Notes: a model not told the origin generated them from the letters alone. 10,079 nucleotides of DNA from Puniceicoccales bacterium (GCA_031281895.1 JAITET010000079.1:1-10079); one strand, 5' to 3'; shown: positions 1 to 6,802, counted from the first letter of the stretch. Numbers and translations: made by a program.

Positions 1-68
1 ATCATTTCATGAAAATTTTTCCGTAGGATAGCGCGCAATCCATTAACATTCCAAGAAACTATTCGCAT
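1..68 (-). CDS. xthA: Exodeoxyribonuclease III, N-terminal fragment
   Basis: Only the first 22 codons are in the window; the gene continues past base 1. Read on the minus strand from the ATG at 68-66 it begins MRIVSWNVNGLRA, the near-invariant start of the ExoIII/AP-endonuclease family (the N in WNVNGLR is part of the metal-binding active site in this family). These enzymes cut DNA at abasic sites and trim 3' blocked ends in base excision repair in the cytoplasm, which would complement the OGG-type glycosylase at 7916. An in-frame ATG at 86 would add six residues (MLKHAP), but neither start has a clear Shine-Dalgarno sequence; I chose 68 because family members normally begin at this motif. 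The gene is divergent from the Skp gene. The catalytic domain cannot be checked from so short a piece. Confidence 0.85.
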   Translation of the reverse strand, partial: MRIVSWNVNGLRAILRKNFHEM

Positions 69-375
69 AGGAGCATGCTTCAACATTTCATCATTGTGTC
101 GAGCAAGATTTCCATCCCGTTAAAACTGGTAAAATAAAAATCATATCTTACCCTCAAAAAATATTGTTGAATTTTAGTCTTTTATGGAGTGTAGTCACTG
201 CTACTGCCGAAGGCAGGGTTTCAAAATGGCAATGAAATACATGGAAGAATGGTAAGGTTCTATCGGTGATGGCGAGGTGTTGCTAATTATCTCAGTAGAA
301 TTTTATATTTTTCAGGATTGTCTTTAAGTTTTTCTCTTGATTTTTTATTTGGCTTATTAACAATCACCCCATCTT
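69..375. other. Divergent intergenic region, no convincing gene
   Basis: This stretch separates the divergent xthA and skp genes and should hold both promoters. I could not find a -35/-10 pair good enough to call on either strand. There is a small hairpin (CTGCC-GAA-GGCAG near 206-218). A 23-codon reading frame at 184-255 (plus, starting MECSHCYC) has no ribosome binding site and I do not call it a gene. Confidence 0.5.
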
Positions 376-942
376 ATGAAAAATATGAAAAATAGAGGTA
401 AAATAGTTGTTGCTGTTATGGCTGTGTTTTTGCTGCGTATGGCCGATGTTTCTGCCGCTGTGCAAAAGATATTATCCGTCGATCTACAAAAGGTTTTTGA
501 AAATTACGAAAGTGCCAAAACCGCAAATGCTGTTTTTTCTGAAGCCGTTGTAGCTGCCGAAAAGGAACTTAAGGAGATGGGGGATGCATTGACGAAGTTG
601 CAGGAAGAAATTGGTATATTGAATGAAAGAGCAGAAAATGCTGCATTGTTGGATTCCGTTCGCGAAAAATCTAGACAAGAAATTGAAGAAAAAATGGAAG
701 TCCTACGTGGCAAGGAAAAGGAATTCATACAGTTTCGTCAGGATGTGCAAAAAAGGCTTACAGAACATAAAAATAAAGATGTCGCAGTGCAGTTTAAAGC
801 CATCGAAGACGCTACTGCTGTGGTTGCAAAAGCGAAAAAAGCAGACATAGTTCTCAACAAAATTCCTGCTGTCTTGTACGTTGATGGTTCATTGGATATT
901 ACGCAATTGGTCATCGACGAATTAAACTCCAAACAGAAATAA
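376..942 (+). CDS. skp: OmpH/Skp-family periplasmic chaperone
   Basis: Protein of 188 residues resembling Skp (OmpH), which holds unfolded outer-membrane proteins in the periplasm on the way to the BAM complex. Visible: a basic N-terminus, a hydrophobic stretch at about 11-20 and a signal-peptidase-like VSAA at 25-28; then a short beta segment (KILSVDLQKVFENY, 31-44), a long Lys/Glu-rich coiled coil (about 58-132) that would form the Skp tentacle, and the closing family signature VLYVDGSLDITQLVIDELN at 166-184. Length is normal for the family. One arginine (R21) sits at the end of the hydrophobic core, which is slightly unusual. Start: ATG at 376, with a second ATG at 385; neither has a good Shine-Dalgarno sequence. 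It precedes lpxD, the usual order in many Gram-negatives, but the bamA gene normally upstream is replaced here by divergent xthA. Confidence 0.85.
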   Translation: MKNMKNRGKIVVAVMAVFLLRMADVSAAVQKILSVDLQKVFENYESAKTANAVFSEAVVAAEKELKEMGDALTKLQEEIGILNERAENAALLDSVREKSRQEIEEKMEVLRGKEKEFIQFRQDVQKRLTEHKNKDVAVQFKAIEDATAVVAKAKKADIVLNKIPAVLYVDGSLDITQLVIDELNSKQK

Positions 943-978
943 AATTTTCTAGCAAAATTTTCTAACAGTTGAATTTGA

Positions 979-1007
979 AAGCGTCCAATTATTTGCGGCG
1001 CTTTTTT
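979..1007 (+). terminator. Probable rho-independent terminator after skp
   Basis: AAGCGTC at 979-985 can pair with GGCGCTT at 997-1003 (seven pairs, one T-G), with an 11-base loop, followed directly by a run of six T at 1002-1007. It lies 36 bases after the skp stop and 61 bases before lpxD, so lpxD probably has its own promoter or depends on readthrough. Confidence 0.6.
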
Positions 1008-1068
1008 ATAAAAATATTGCCCAATTTGGTATTATGTTTAAACAGAGTTTTCTCTCGAAAACTATAAT

Positions 1069-2118
1069 ATGAATTTTTCCTACGCACTAGATGAGCTTAT
1101 AGACTTGTTAGTCCCCAAAAAGGTTGTTGGCCACACCACCTTCCCAATTTCATACATCGAATCGCTGACAAACACAAAACAAGGAGGCATTTCTTTCCTC
1201 GGGAATCCCAAATATAAAAAAGATGTGGCAATCAGTCAGGCATCCGTAATATTACTTCCCCTGGGGCTTGATTTGACACCGAAAGAGAACCAATGTTTCC
1301 TACTGTTTGATAACCCATCCTTGGCCCTTGGGAAACTTTGCCGAGACATAGAGGAAAAATACTGTCACCATCCCGGTGCAGGAACCCATCCTAATGCCGT
1401 CATAGATGCAACCGTGTCAATTGGGAAAAATGTAAGCATTGGACCCAATGTGGTCGTCGAAGCCAATGCAACCATCTTCGATAATGTCGTTATTATGGCC
1501 GGATGTTACGTTGGACATGGTGTCAAAATCGGAGACAATAGTGTTTTACATCCCTGCGTAAAGGTGATGGACCTCTGCGAAATTGGATCAAGGGTAACTT
1601 TGTTTTCGGGTGTGGTGATAGGGTCCGATGGTTTTGGCTATGAAACAGTGGGCGGTATACATGAAAAGATTCCCCAGATAGGCAATGTGATAATTGGGGA
1701 TGATGTTGATGTCGGAGCAAATACGACCATCGACCGTGCCAGGTTCAATCATACCAAGATCGGAAAAGGAACAAAGATAGACAATTTGGTCCAGATAGGA
1801 CATAATGTTTCCATAGGAAACGGTTGCTTGATTGCGGCTCAAACTGGTATTGCAGGTAGTACTACCATAGGTGATTATGTTGTAATTGGCGGACAAGTTG
1901 GGATAGCTGGTCACCTCAATATTCCAGATGGAGTCATGATAGCCGGAAAAAGTTCAGTGGCAAATTATAGACCGAAGATGGGAAAAATACTGCGGGGAAA
2001 TCCGACGATGCCGATCAACGATGCCAACCTCTTCTATGTTCTGCGCTCGAGAATTCCAAATTTGTTTGACAGGGTACAGAAACTTGAAGAATCTCTTAGG
2101 GAATTGCTACCAAAATAG
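1069..2118 (+). CDS. lpxD: UDP-3-O-(3-hydroxyacyl)glucosamine N-acyltransferase LpxD
   Basis: LpxD adds the second 3-hydroxyacyl chain, from acyl-ACP, to UDP-3-O-acylglucosamine, the third step of lipid A synthesis at the cytoplasmic side of the inner membrane. The 349-residue protein has the LpxD N-terminal nucleotide-binding domain (about 1-100), then a left-handed beta-helix of hexapeptide repeats (about 105-295; for example VSIGKNVSIGPNVVV at 116-130), the GSDGFGY block at 185-191, and DNLVQIGHNVSIG at 238-250, whose H245 corresponds to the family's catalytic histidine. The C-terminal helix (about 317-349) follows RGNPTMPI, as usual. Length is normal. Upstream of the ATG there is no Shine-Dalgarno sequence; instead TATAAT (1063-1068) abuts the start codon. 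It follows skp, separated by a probable terminator, and converges with the HAD gene. Confidence 0.95.
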   Translation: MNFSYALDELIDLLVPKKVVGHTTFPISYIESLTNTKQGGISFLGNPKYKKDVAISQASVILLPLGLDLTPKENQCFLLFDNPSLALGKLCRDIEEKYCHHPGAGTHPNAVIDATVSIGKNVSIGPNVVVEANATIFDNVVIMAGCYVGHGVKIGDNSVLHPCVKVMDLCEIGSRVTLFSGVVIGSDGFGYETVGGIHEKIPQIGNVIIGDDVDVGANTTIDRARFNHTKIGKGTKIDNLVQIGHNVSIGNGCLIAAQTGIAGSTTIGDYVVIGGQVGIAGHLNIPDGVMIAGKSSVANYRPKMGKILRGNPTMPINDANLFYVLRSRIPNLFDRVQKLEESLRELLPK

Positions 2119-2175
2119 TCTCGGATGGAAATTACGTTCTTTGAACCCTTTGGCAAATGACAAAATATGGAAATC

Positions 2176-3243
2176 TTAAAAATAAACTTCGGCTCCCATG
2201 TCGAGGGTAGACATTAGGTGGGTGGGCGTGAGTTTTTCTTGGGAAAAGAATTTGTTCACTATTTCGGAAGAAATTTTCCCATAGGTTCTGGCAATGTCTC
2301 TCGCCGAAATACCGGATAAGACAAGGATACTGTCAATGGAACATCCCATATCCTTGCTGGCATTTTTAGCTCCCAAAATGTCAGTCTCTAGGGAATCTCC
2401 TACCATGGCAATTCGCTTTTTGCAAATATCTTCCAATGAAATTCCCATCGCCATTGCCAGATTTTCCAGGGTATAACGGTAGATTTGTGGGTATGGTTTA
2501 CCAACCGCAAATACCTCCCCTCCCATACTTTCATAGGTCCGGGCCAAAAGTCCCTGTTTTACTATTGGTTTTGATGTATACTCCCTAGCGTTTGGAGTTT
2601 CCAAAACGGCACACAGTGCGATCTTATCCGGATTAGCAATGACAATCGGCTTTTTTTTATCCAGAAAACACTGCAGGGTGGGAATAAAAGGTTCCACCGA
2701 TGTTGATTCCCATAGTTTATCATTGCCACTAGTCCCGGTAACGTACAAGCATTGCTTCATCGTGTCCGACATCCTATTCCGTTCATCGTCCGAAAATTGA
2801 ACGGCGGATAGGTAGACGAAATCAGCTTCGTCCAAATCATATGTTTTTTCAAAGTCAGTTCCGGCAAAAGCGGCAGCATTTTCCGTTCCATAGACAAAAT
2901 ATTTTTTCGGAAATTTGACCGTTCTGAAATACAACTTATGATTTACTAAAATATCGCGAAATGCATTCCCAGAAGTGACGAAATCAAAAAAATGGACCTC
3001 CGCTAGAAGCCCCCTGCTCTCGTACTCCTTCGTTACAGTTTTTGAAACGAAGGAGATGTTCGATAGTATAACGACCTTTTTCCCCATTGACATCAATTTG
3101 CCCAGCGTATCAAGAGCTGCCGGAAATAGATATGTTCCGCTCCAAATAACCCCATACAGGTCAACCAACAAAATATCATAGCTCGATAACAACTCTTGCC
3201 CTACCATGGTTGGAAGATCTATTGGCAATTCTATTAATGTCAA
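2176..3243 (-). CDS. HAD-superfamily class IIA hydrolase (TIGR01459-like)
   Basis: Cytoplasmic phosphatase-like protein of 355 residues. HAD motifs in order: motif I DLYGVIWSG at 28-36 with D28 as the presumed nucleophile; motif II LSN at 60-62; the class IIA cap domain between (about 85-200, including IANPD 202-206); the motif III lysine K249 in VGKPYPQIY; and motif IV GDSLETD at 282-288 for magnesium. The second aspartate of the usual DxD in motif I is replaced by Y30. I recall an aromatic at this place (DLWGV) in the TIGR01459 group, which this protein resembles throughout. The substrate is unknown. The start is a TTG at 3243 without a clear ribosome binding site; the ATG at 3207 would give a protein 12 residues shorter and equally intact motifs. 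It lies 21 bases after nrdD on the same strand and is probably co-transcribed. Confidence 0.8.
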   Translation of the reverse strand: MTLIELPIDLPTMVGQELLSSYDILLVDLYGVIWSGTYLFPAALDTLGKLMSMGKKVVILSNISFVSKTVTKEYESRGLLAEVHFFDFVTSGNAFRDILVNHKLYFRTVKFPKKYFVYGTENAAAFAGTDFEKTYDLDEADFVYLSAVQFSDDERNRMSDTMKQCLYVTGTSGNDKLWESTSVEPFIPTLQCFLDKKKPIVIANPDKIALCAVLETPNAREYTSKPIVKQGLLARTYESMGGEVFAVGKPYPQIYRYTLENLAMAMGISLEDICKKRIAMVGDSLETDILGAKNASKDMGCSIDSILVLSGISARDIARTYGKISSEIVNKFFSQEKLTPTHLMSTLDMGAEVYF

Positions 3244-3264
3244 ATGGTAAAAACTGACTCTATT

Positions 3265-5388
3265 TTAGGAATGGTGACATTGGTCAAATTGCAGAGACGA
3301 TCGCATCTTGAATTCCGCCTGTTTGCCATCATTCCACTGTTGCACAGGTCGTAAATATCCAACTATTCTGGAATAAATTTCCGTCTTTTTACTGCAATGG
3401 GGACAAGTCTTTTGTTCGCCAACCAAATATCCATGTTCCGGGCAGATGGAAAAGGTTGGTGTCAACGAATAGTAGGGTAGTCTATAATTTTCTGCAATTT
3501 TCCTGACGAGATTTTTCACCACTTCGGCATCGGATATTCTTTCTCCGAGAAATGCATGGACGACCGTTCCTCCCGTGAACTTTGTCTGTAACTCGTCCTG
3601 GTGATCTAAAAGTTCAAACAAATCATCCGTAAAATCTACGGGAACGTGGATCGAATTAGTGTAGAATGGTACATCATTTTGCTCATGCTGATTCCGTTCA
3701 TTGGCTGCTTTTATATCTTTAAACCGCATCTTATCTTTTTTAGCCAACCGGAATGATGTTCCTTCGGCAGGTGTTGCTTCTAGATTGTAGTGGTTACCCG
3801 TTTCCTTTTGAAATTTGATGATTTTCTCACGCATGAAATCTAAAACATCCAGAGCAAAAGCTTTCCCAGCCTTGCTTGTTATGTCTTGGTTTAAAAAATT
3901 TAAGCATGCTTCATTCATTCCAACTAGTCCAATCGTTGAAAAATGATTCTTCCAAAACTGCCCAAATCTAGACCTGATGTCCTTCAAATAAAATGTTGTG
4001 TAGGGATACAAATTCGATGCTGTCAATTTTTCCAATAGTGCTCTTTTAATTTCCAAACTGTCCTTTGCAATATTCATTATCGTTGACAGGCGATCGAAAA
4101 ACTCTTCCCTGGTCTTGGACAAGTGTCCAATCCTTGGAAGATTTATTGTGACCACTCCCACACTTCCCGTCAATGGGTTCGCTCCAAATAGACCACCACC
4201 CCGCTTTTCCAGCTGAGTATTATCAATTCTTAGGCGGCAACACATCGAACGGGAATCATCCGGATTCATGTCTGAGTTAATAAAATTAGAAAAATATGGA
4301 ATACCATATTTGCCGGTCATCTCCCACAACCCTTTTAGATTTTCATTGTCCCAATCAAAATCTTTTGTCAGATTAATTGTCGGAATTGGGAATGTCATGA
4401 TACGTCCCCGGGCATCACCTTCTCCCATAACTTTGAACAATGCACGGTTAAACATATCCATTTCCTTCTGAAAGTCTGAATATTTCTCATGCTTAAATTC
4501 ACCACCGATTATTATCGGTTCATTGGCAAAATGTTTTGGACAAAACAGATCGAGCGTTATGTTTGTAAATGGAGTTTGAAATCCTACGCGGGTAGGTACG
4601 TTGATGTTGAACACAAACTCTTGCAAAGCTTGTTTTACTTGATCGAATGACAAATTATCATAGCGAATAAATGGTGCCAGCAGCGTGTCAAAATTTGAAA
4701 ATGCCTGTGCTCCAGCCGCCTCTCCTTGCAATGTATAGAAAAAGTTTACTACCTGTCCCAGTGCCGTTCTAAAATGTTTCGGAGGATATGCTTCCGTTTT
4801 GCCAGGGACACCACAAAAACCCTCCTTCAACAGAGATGCTAAGTCCCACCCGACACAGTAGACCGACAATTGATTTAGATCATGGATGTGAAAATCTCCA
4901 GATTCATGGGCATTTTTAATATGGGATGGGTAAACGCTATTCAACCAGTAGGTTTGGCTCAAAGATCCTGACAAATAGTGGTTTAATCCCTGCAAAGAAT
5001 AGCACATATTGCTATTCTCACGCACCTCCCAATCTGCCCGGGAAATATACTGATTAATCCTATCGACTTCCATTTGGATAGCAGAACTTTCGCCCCTGTC
5101 CCGCCTGTCCCGGGCCAAAATGAATGCCTTTGCCGTTTGCTGGTAGGGAGATATAAATAATACTTGCTCAATAAAATTTTCAATTTGTTCGATACTAATA
5201 GGATTACCCCTACTATGTTCCCAAATCTTTGCTATGACTTCACGGGCTAGGTCCCAGGCAATTTTTTGACCATATTCCCCCGTGGAATTTCCTGCTTCCG
5301 TAAGAACTTGAAAAATTTGACCATGCAAAATTGCTTCCATTGCAACTTCACTGGACGCATTTTTTTTCGATTGTGGTATGGTAGCCAT
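3265..5388 (-). CDS. nrdD: Anaerobic (class III) ribonucleoside-triphosphate reductase
   Basis: NrdD reduces ribonucleoside triphosphates to deoxyribonucleotides with a glycyl radical, so it works only without oxygen. The 707-residue protein has the family blocks GDFHIHDL (164-171), MCCRLRIDN (382-390, with the active-site cysteine region C383/C384), a C-terminal zinc-site candidate (C649, C662, C665), and the glycyl-radical end RIVGYLRPVQQWNDGK (674-689) with G677 as the expected radical site. The ending is the Thermotoga-like version rather than the E. coli RVCGYLG. The N-terminal 95 residues resemble the second half of an ATP-cone (ISIEQIENFIEQVL, 64-77, then AKAFILARDRRDR) but lack the K-R-D-G start of a normal cone, so allosteric control may be altered. 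The ATG at 5388 has a good AAGGAG seven bases upstream. The activase NrdG is not in the window. Promoter and NrdR boxes lie at 5433-5517. Confidence 0.95.
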   Translation of the reverse strand: MATIPQSKKNASSEVAMEAILHGQIFQVLTEAGNSTGEYGQKIAWDLAREVIAKIWEHSRGNPISIEQIENFIEQVLFISPYQQTAKAFILARDRRDRGESSAIQMEVDRINQYISRADWEVRENSNMCYSLQGLNHYLSGSLSQTYWLNSVYPSHIKNAHESGDFHIHDLNQLSVYCVGWDLASLLKEGFCGVPGKTEAYPPKHFRTALGQVVNFFYTLQGEAAGAQAFSNFDTLLAPFIRYDNLSFDQVKQALQEFVFNINVPTRVGFQTPFTNITLDLFCPKHFANEPIIIGGEFKHEKYSDFQKEMDMFNRALFKVMGEGDARGRIMTFPIPTINLTKDFDWDNENLKGLWEMTGKYGIPYFSNFINSDMNPDDSRSMCCRLRIDNTQLEKRGGGLFGANPLTGSVGVVTINLPRIGHLSKTREEFFDRLSTIMNIAKDSLEIKRALLEKLTASNLYPYTTFYLKDIRSRFGQFWKNHFSTIGLVGMNEACLNFLNQDITSKAGKAFALDVLDFMREKIIKFQKETGNHYNLEATPAEGTSFRLAKKDKMRFKDIKAANERNQHEQNDVPFYTNSIHVPVDFTDDLFELLDHQDELQTKFTGGTVVHAFLGERISDAEVVKNLVRKIAENYRLPYYSLTPTFSICPEHGYLVGEQKTCPHCSKKTEIYSRIVGYLRPVQQWNDGKQAEFKMRSSLQFDQCHHS

Positions 5389-5432
5389 AGGTAAACTCCT
5401 TCTAAACTAAAAATATTAAAATAAATTTAAAT

Positions 5433-5446
5433 TCCTACATATAGTA
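5433..5446 (-). promoter_or_regulatory. NrdR box 2 (diverged)
   Basis: TCCTACATATAGTA matches box 1 at 10 of 14 positions when aligned on ATATAGT. It starts exactly 31 bases from box 1, about three helical turns, the tandem spacing typical of NrdR sites. It lies downstream of the likely transcription start, between the promoter and the nrdD ribosome binding site. Confidence 0.65.
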
Positions 5447-5463
5447 GAAAAACTATTAAAAAG

Positions 5464-5477
5464 CACTATATATAGTG
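5464..5477 (-). promoter_or_regulatory. NrdR box 1 (perfect palindrome)
   Basis: CACTATATATAGTG is a 14-base perfect palindrome matching the core of the NrdR-box consensus (acaCTATATATAGTGt-like). NrdR is the ATP/dATP-sensing repressor of ribonucleotide reductase genes. The box overlaps the -10 hexamer of the proposed nrdD promoter, so binding would block RNA polymerase. Confidence 0.75.
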
Positions 5478-5517
5478 AAATAGATTTGCCAACAATTTTT
5501 TTAAAAAAATTTTTTTT
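5465..5517 (-). promoter_or_regulatory. nrdD promoter with UP element
   Basis: On the minus strand: TTGGCA (5492-5487) as -35, a 16-base spacer, and TATAGT (5470-5465) as -10. Immediately upstream of the -35, 5517-5496 is a pure A8-T7-A7 tract, closely fitting the A/T-tract pattern of an UP element bound by the RNA polymerase alpha subunit. The -10 lies inside NrdR box 1. Transcription would start near 5458, giving a leader of about 70 bases before the nrdD ATG. Confidence 0.6.
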
Positions 5518-5775
5518 AGAATCCAACGACCTCGTTCCTATCATTTTTGCCTTTATTATGCCCAACTTTCAGCCCACACCTTTTTCGAAGACACGGAAAT
5601 TTTTTTACTATGACACAGTTTTTCAACCATTTTTATCGACTTACCTTTTCACCGGTGAAACATTTCTCAAAATACTGCTTGAAGATTTTTTCTTTTACCT
5701 TTGGTATAAGTCAATGGAAATATTATTTGACATAAATCCATGCAATATTTTGTTTTGACCCAAGAGAGGGATCCT
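5518..5775. other. Leader region upstream of rpmJ, with 14-base palindrome
   Basis: With the nrdD control region this completes a gap of nearly 390 bases between divergent nrdD and rpmJ. It has no convincing gene; a T-rich open frame across 5486-5758 starts at TTG, has no ribosome binding site and translates to Phe-rich low-complexity sequence. It contains a perfect palindrome TTTCACCGGTGAAA at 5647-5660, a possible operator for the ribosomal-protein genes, and a perfect -35 hexamer TTGACA at 5727-5732 without a matching -10 at normal spacing. Confidence 0.4.
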
Positions 5776-5901
5776 ATGAAAAAAACGACATCGCTGAGAT
5801 CGATAAAATTACGACATCCTGACTGTCAGGTTGTACGCCGCAAAGGTCGAGTCTATGTAATTTGCAAAACAAATCCGAGGTATAAAGCCCGTCAAGGATA
5901 A
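5776..5901 (+). CDS. rpmJ: 50S ribosomal protein L36, alternative zinc-free type
   Basis: A 41-residue protein with the L36 core CQVVRRKGRVYVIC (17-30), followed by KTNPRYKARQG to the end. It resembles the E. coli YkgO paralogue (SLR-x-K-x-RHPDCQ at 6-18) rather than ordinary L36: it has only two cysteines (C17, C30) and lacks the C-x2-C...C...H zinc ribbon. L36 is a small component of the large subunit. GAGAGGG at 5764-5770 is the ribosome binding site, five bases before the ATG. The L31 gene follows after 14 bases, so the two are an operon. In E. coli the corresponding ykgM-ykgO pair is induced when zinc is scarce; whether that applies here depends on whether zinc-binding copies exist elsewhere in the genome. 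Confidence 0.93.
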   Translation: MKKTTSLRSIKLRHPDCQVVRRKGRVYVICKTNPRYKARQG

Positions 5902-5915
5902 ATGGGAGGAAAAAA

Positions 5916-6164
5916 ATGAAAGATAGCATTCATCCAGAAAAACATCCAGTATGCTTTATTGATGTATCAACGGGGAAAAAATTTGTGACTATGTCATCTC
6001 TACGTTCCAAGCAAAAAGATATTGTTGATGGCGTCGAATGTTATGTCGTTTATTGTGACGTGACAGCAGATTCTCATCCAGCATATACCGGCGAAAGACG
6101 CCTAGTGGATACGGCAGGACGTGTTGAAAAGTTCAATCAAAAATTTTCCCGTATTCGGAAATGA
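5916..6164 (+). CDS. rpmE2: 50S ribosomal protein L31 type B
   Basis: An 82-residue protein with the type B L31 signature: MKDSIHPEKHPVCFIDVSTG at the start and SHPAYTGERRLVDTAGRVEKF at 53-73. Cysteines C13, C42 and C47 are present, but there is no C-x2-C pair, so it should not carry the zinc of type A L31. L31 bridges the large subunit to the small-subunit head. The start is secure: GGGAGG at 5904-5909 lies six bases before the ATG. It sits 14 bases after rpmJ and 21 bases before tRNA-Thr(TGT), with no terminator between, so the mRNA and tRNAs are probably one primary transcript that is then processed. Confidence 0.93.
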   Translation: MKDSIHPEKHPVCFIDVSTGKKFVTMSSLRSKQKDIVDGVECYVVYCDVTADSHPAYTGERRLVDTAGRVEKFNQKFSRIRK

Positions 6165-6185
6165 GTACCGTAGTAAAAGATTGAA

Positions 6186-6261
6186 GCCGACTTAGCTCAG
6201 TTGGTAGAGCACCCGCCTTGTAAGCGGACGGTCATCAGTTCAAACCTGATAGTCGGCTCCA
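6186..6261 (+). tRNA. tRNA-Thr (anticodon TGT)
   Basis: A 76-base cloverleaf with encoded CCA. Acceptor GCCGACT (6186-6192) pairs with AGTCGGC (6251-6257); the D arm begins GCTCAGTTGGTAGAGC; anticodon loop CTTGTAA (6217-6223) gives anticodon TGT at 6219-6221, reading ACA and related threonine codons; T arm ATCAG-TTCAAAC-CTGAT. The first anticodon-stem pair (C-A) is mismatched. It follows the L31 gene closely. Confidence 0.96.
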
Positions 6262-6293
6262 TTTTTATTGGTAAAATTGCGGATGTGATTTCC

Positions 6294-6369
<76 letters not shown>

Positions 6370-6514
6370 ACCGTAAAATCACATAAATACAGGACTTGCG
6401 GATGATACAAGAAGCTTAAAATGAAGCAACCTTGAAACAATGAGTTTTTCCCAATGCCCCATTTTACACTTCCCATATCCTTCTCTATCCTTGTATTTAT
6501 GCGGCTTATAGCCT

Positions 6515-6588
6515 TGGCTGCCCGATCAGGATTCGAACCTAAACAAACGGAGTCAGAATCCGTTGTGCTACCATTACACCATCGGGCA
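6515..6588 (-). tRNA. tRNA-Gln (anticodon CTG)
   Basis: Read on the minus strand: acceptor TGCCCGA (6588-6582) pairs with TCGGGCA (6525-6519), discriminator G, encoded CCA at 6517-6515. Anticodon stem ACGGA/TCCGT encloses loop TTCTGAC, anticodon CTG, reading CAG. The T arm contains GGTTCGAATCC. It faces the two Thr tRNAs. The 145 bases between (6370-6514) hold no gene, only an inverted repeat (6382-6391 with 6492-6501) and a small GGCT-TAT-AGCC hairpin just past the tRNA. Confidence 0.95.
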
Positions 6589-6607
6589 AATACGCTTTGA
6601 ATATCGG

Positions 6608-6802
6608 TTGACTGGGGGCATACAAACTTTTCCTCCGGAAGACACAAGAAGAAAGTGTAAAACAAAAACATCTTCTCCAAAAAAATCCTCGTCTCGTAAA
6701 AGTCGACGAAAAGGAAAAAAGTGGAACACGATGCCACCTTTTAAAGCTAGCCCAAAAGCCATGCGAAGCCGAGCCAGCATACTACGGAAAGGACACCTCT
6801 AA
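6608..6802 (+). CDS. Possible small, strongly basic protein
   Basis: I do not recognise this as a named family. From a TTG at 6608 it would encode 64 residues. The middle is Lys/Arg/Ser-rich (KTKTSSPKKSSSRKSRRKGKKW, about residues 25-46) and the end is KASPKAMRSRASILRKGHL. The basic residues use several synonymous codons (AGA, CGT and CGA for Arg; TCT, TCC, TCG and AGT for Ser), which argues against a simple repeat artefact and suggests a nucleic-acid-binding or ribosome-associated protein. Against it: no ATG start except the internal one at 6731, no ribosome binding site, and the tRNA-Gln promoter should lie on the other strand in the same bases. Its stop overlaps the dUTPase stop by four bases, tail to tail. 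Confidence 0.3.
   Translation: MTGGIQTFPPEDTRRKCKTKTSSPKKSSSRKSRRKGKKWNTMPPFKASPKAMRSRASILRKGHL

Noticed and set aside
184..255. 23-codon Cys-rich frame (MECSHCYC...)
   Set aside because: No Shine-Dalgarno sequence, too short to judge, and no neighbouring gene it would belong with.
1588..1914. Minus-strand 108-codon frame inside lpxD
   Set aside because: It mirrors the regular hexapeptide codon pattern of lpxD on the other strand; the sense protein is clearly conserved.
5727..5732. TTGACA as the -35 of an rpmJ promoter
   Set aside because: No acceptable -10 hexamer at 16-18 bases; the nearest TATTTT is only 13 bases away.
5486..5758. Plus-strand 90-codon frame upstream of rpmJ
   Set aside because: Starts at a TTG inside the nrdD promoter, lacks a ribosome binding site, and is Phe-rich from T-runs.
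6574..6780. Minus-strand 68-codon frame after the dUTPase gene
   Set aside because: Hydrophobic/aromatic pattern is the complement of the Lys/Arg/Ser-rich plus-strand frame, it runs into tRNA-Gln, and no good ribosome binding site precedes it.
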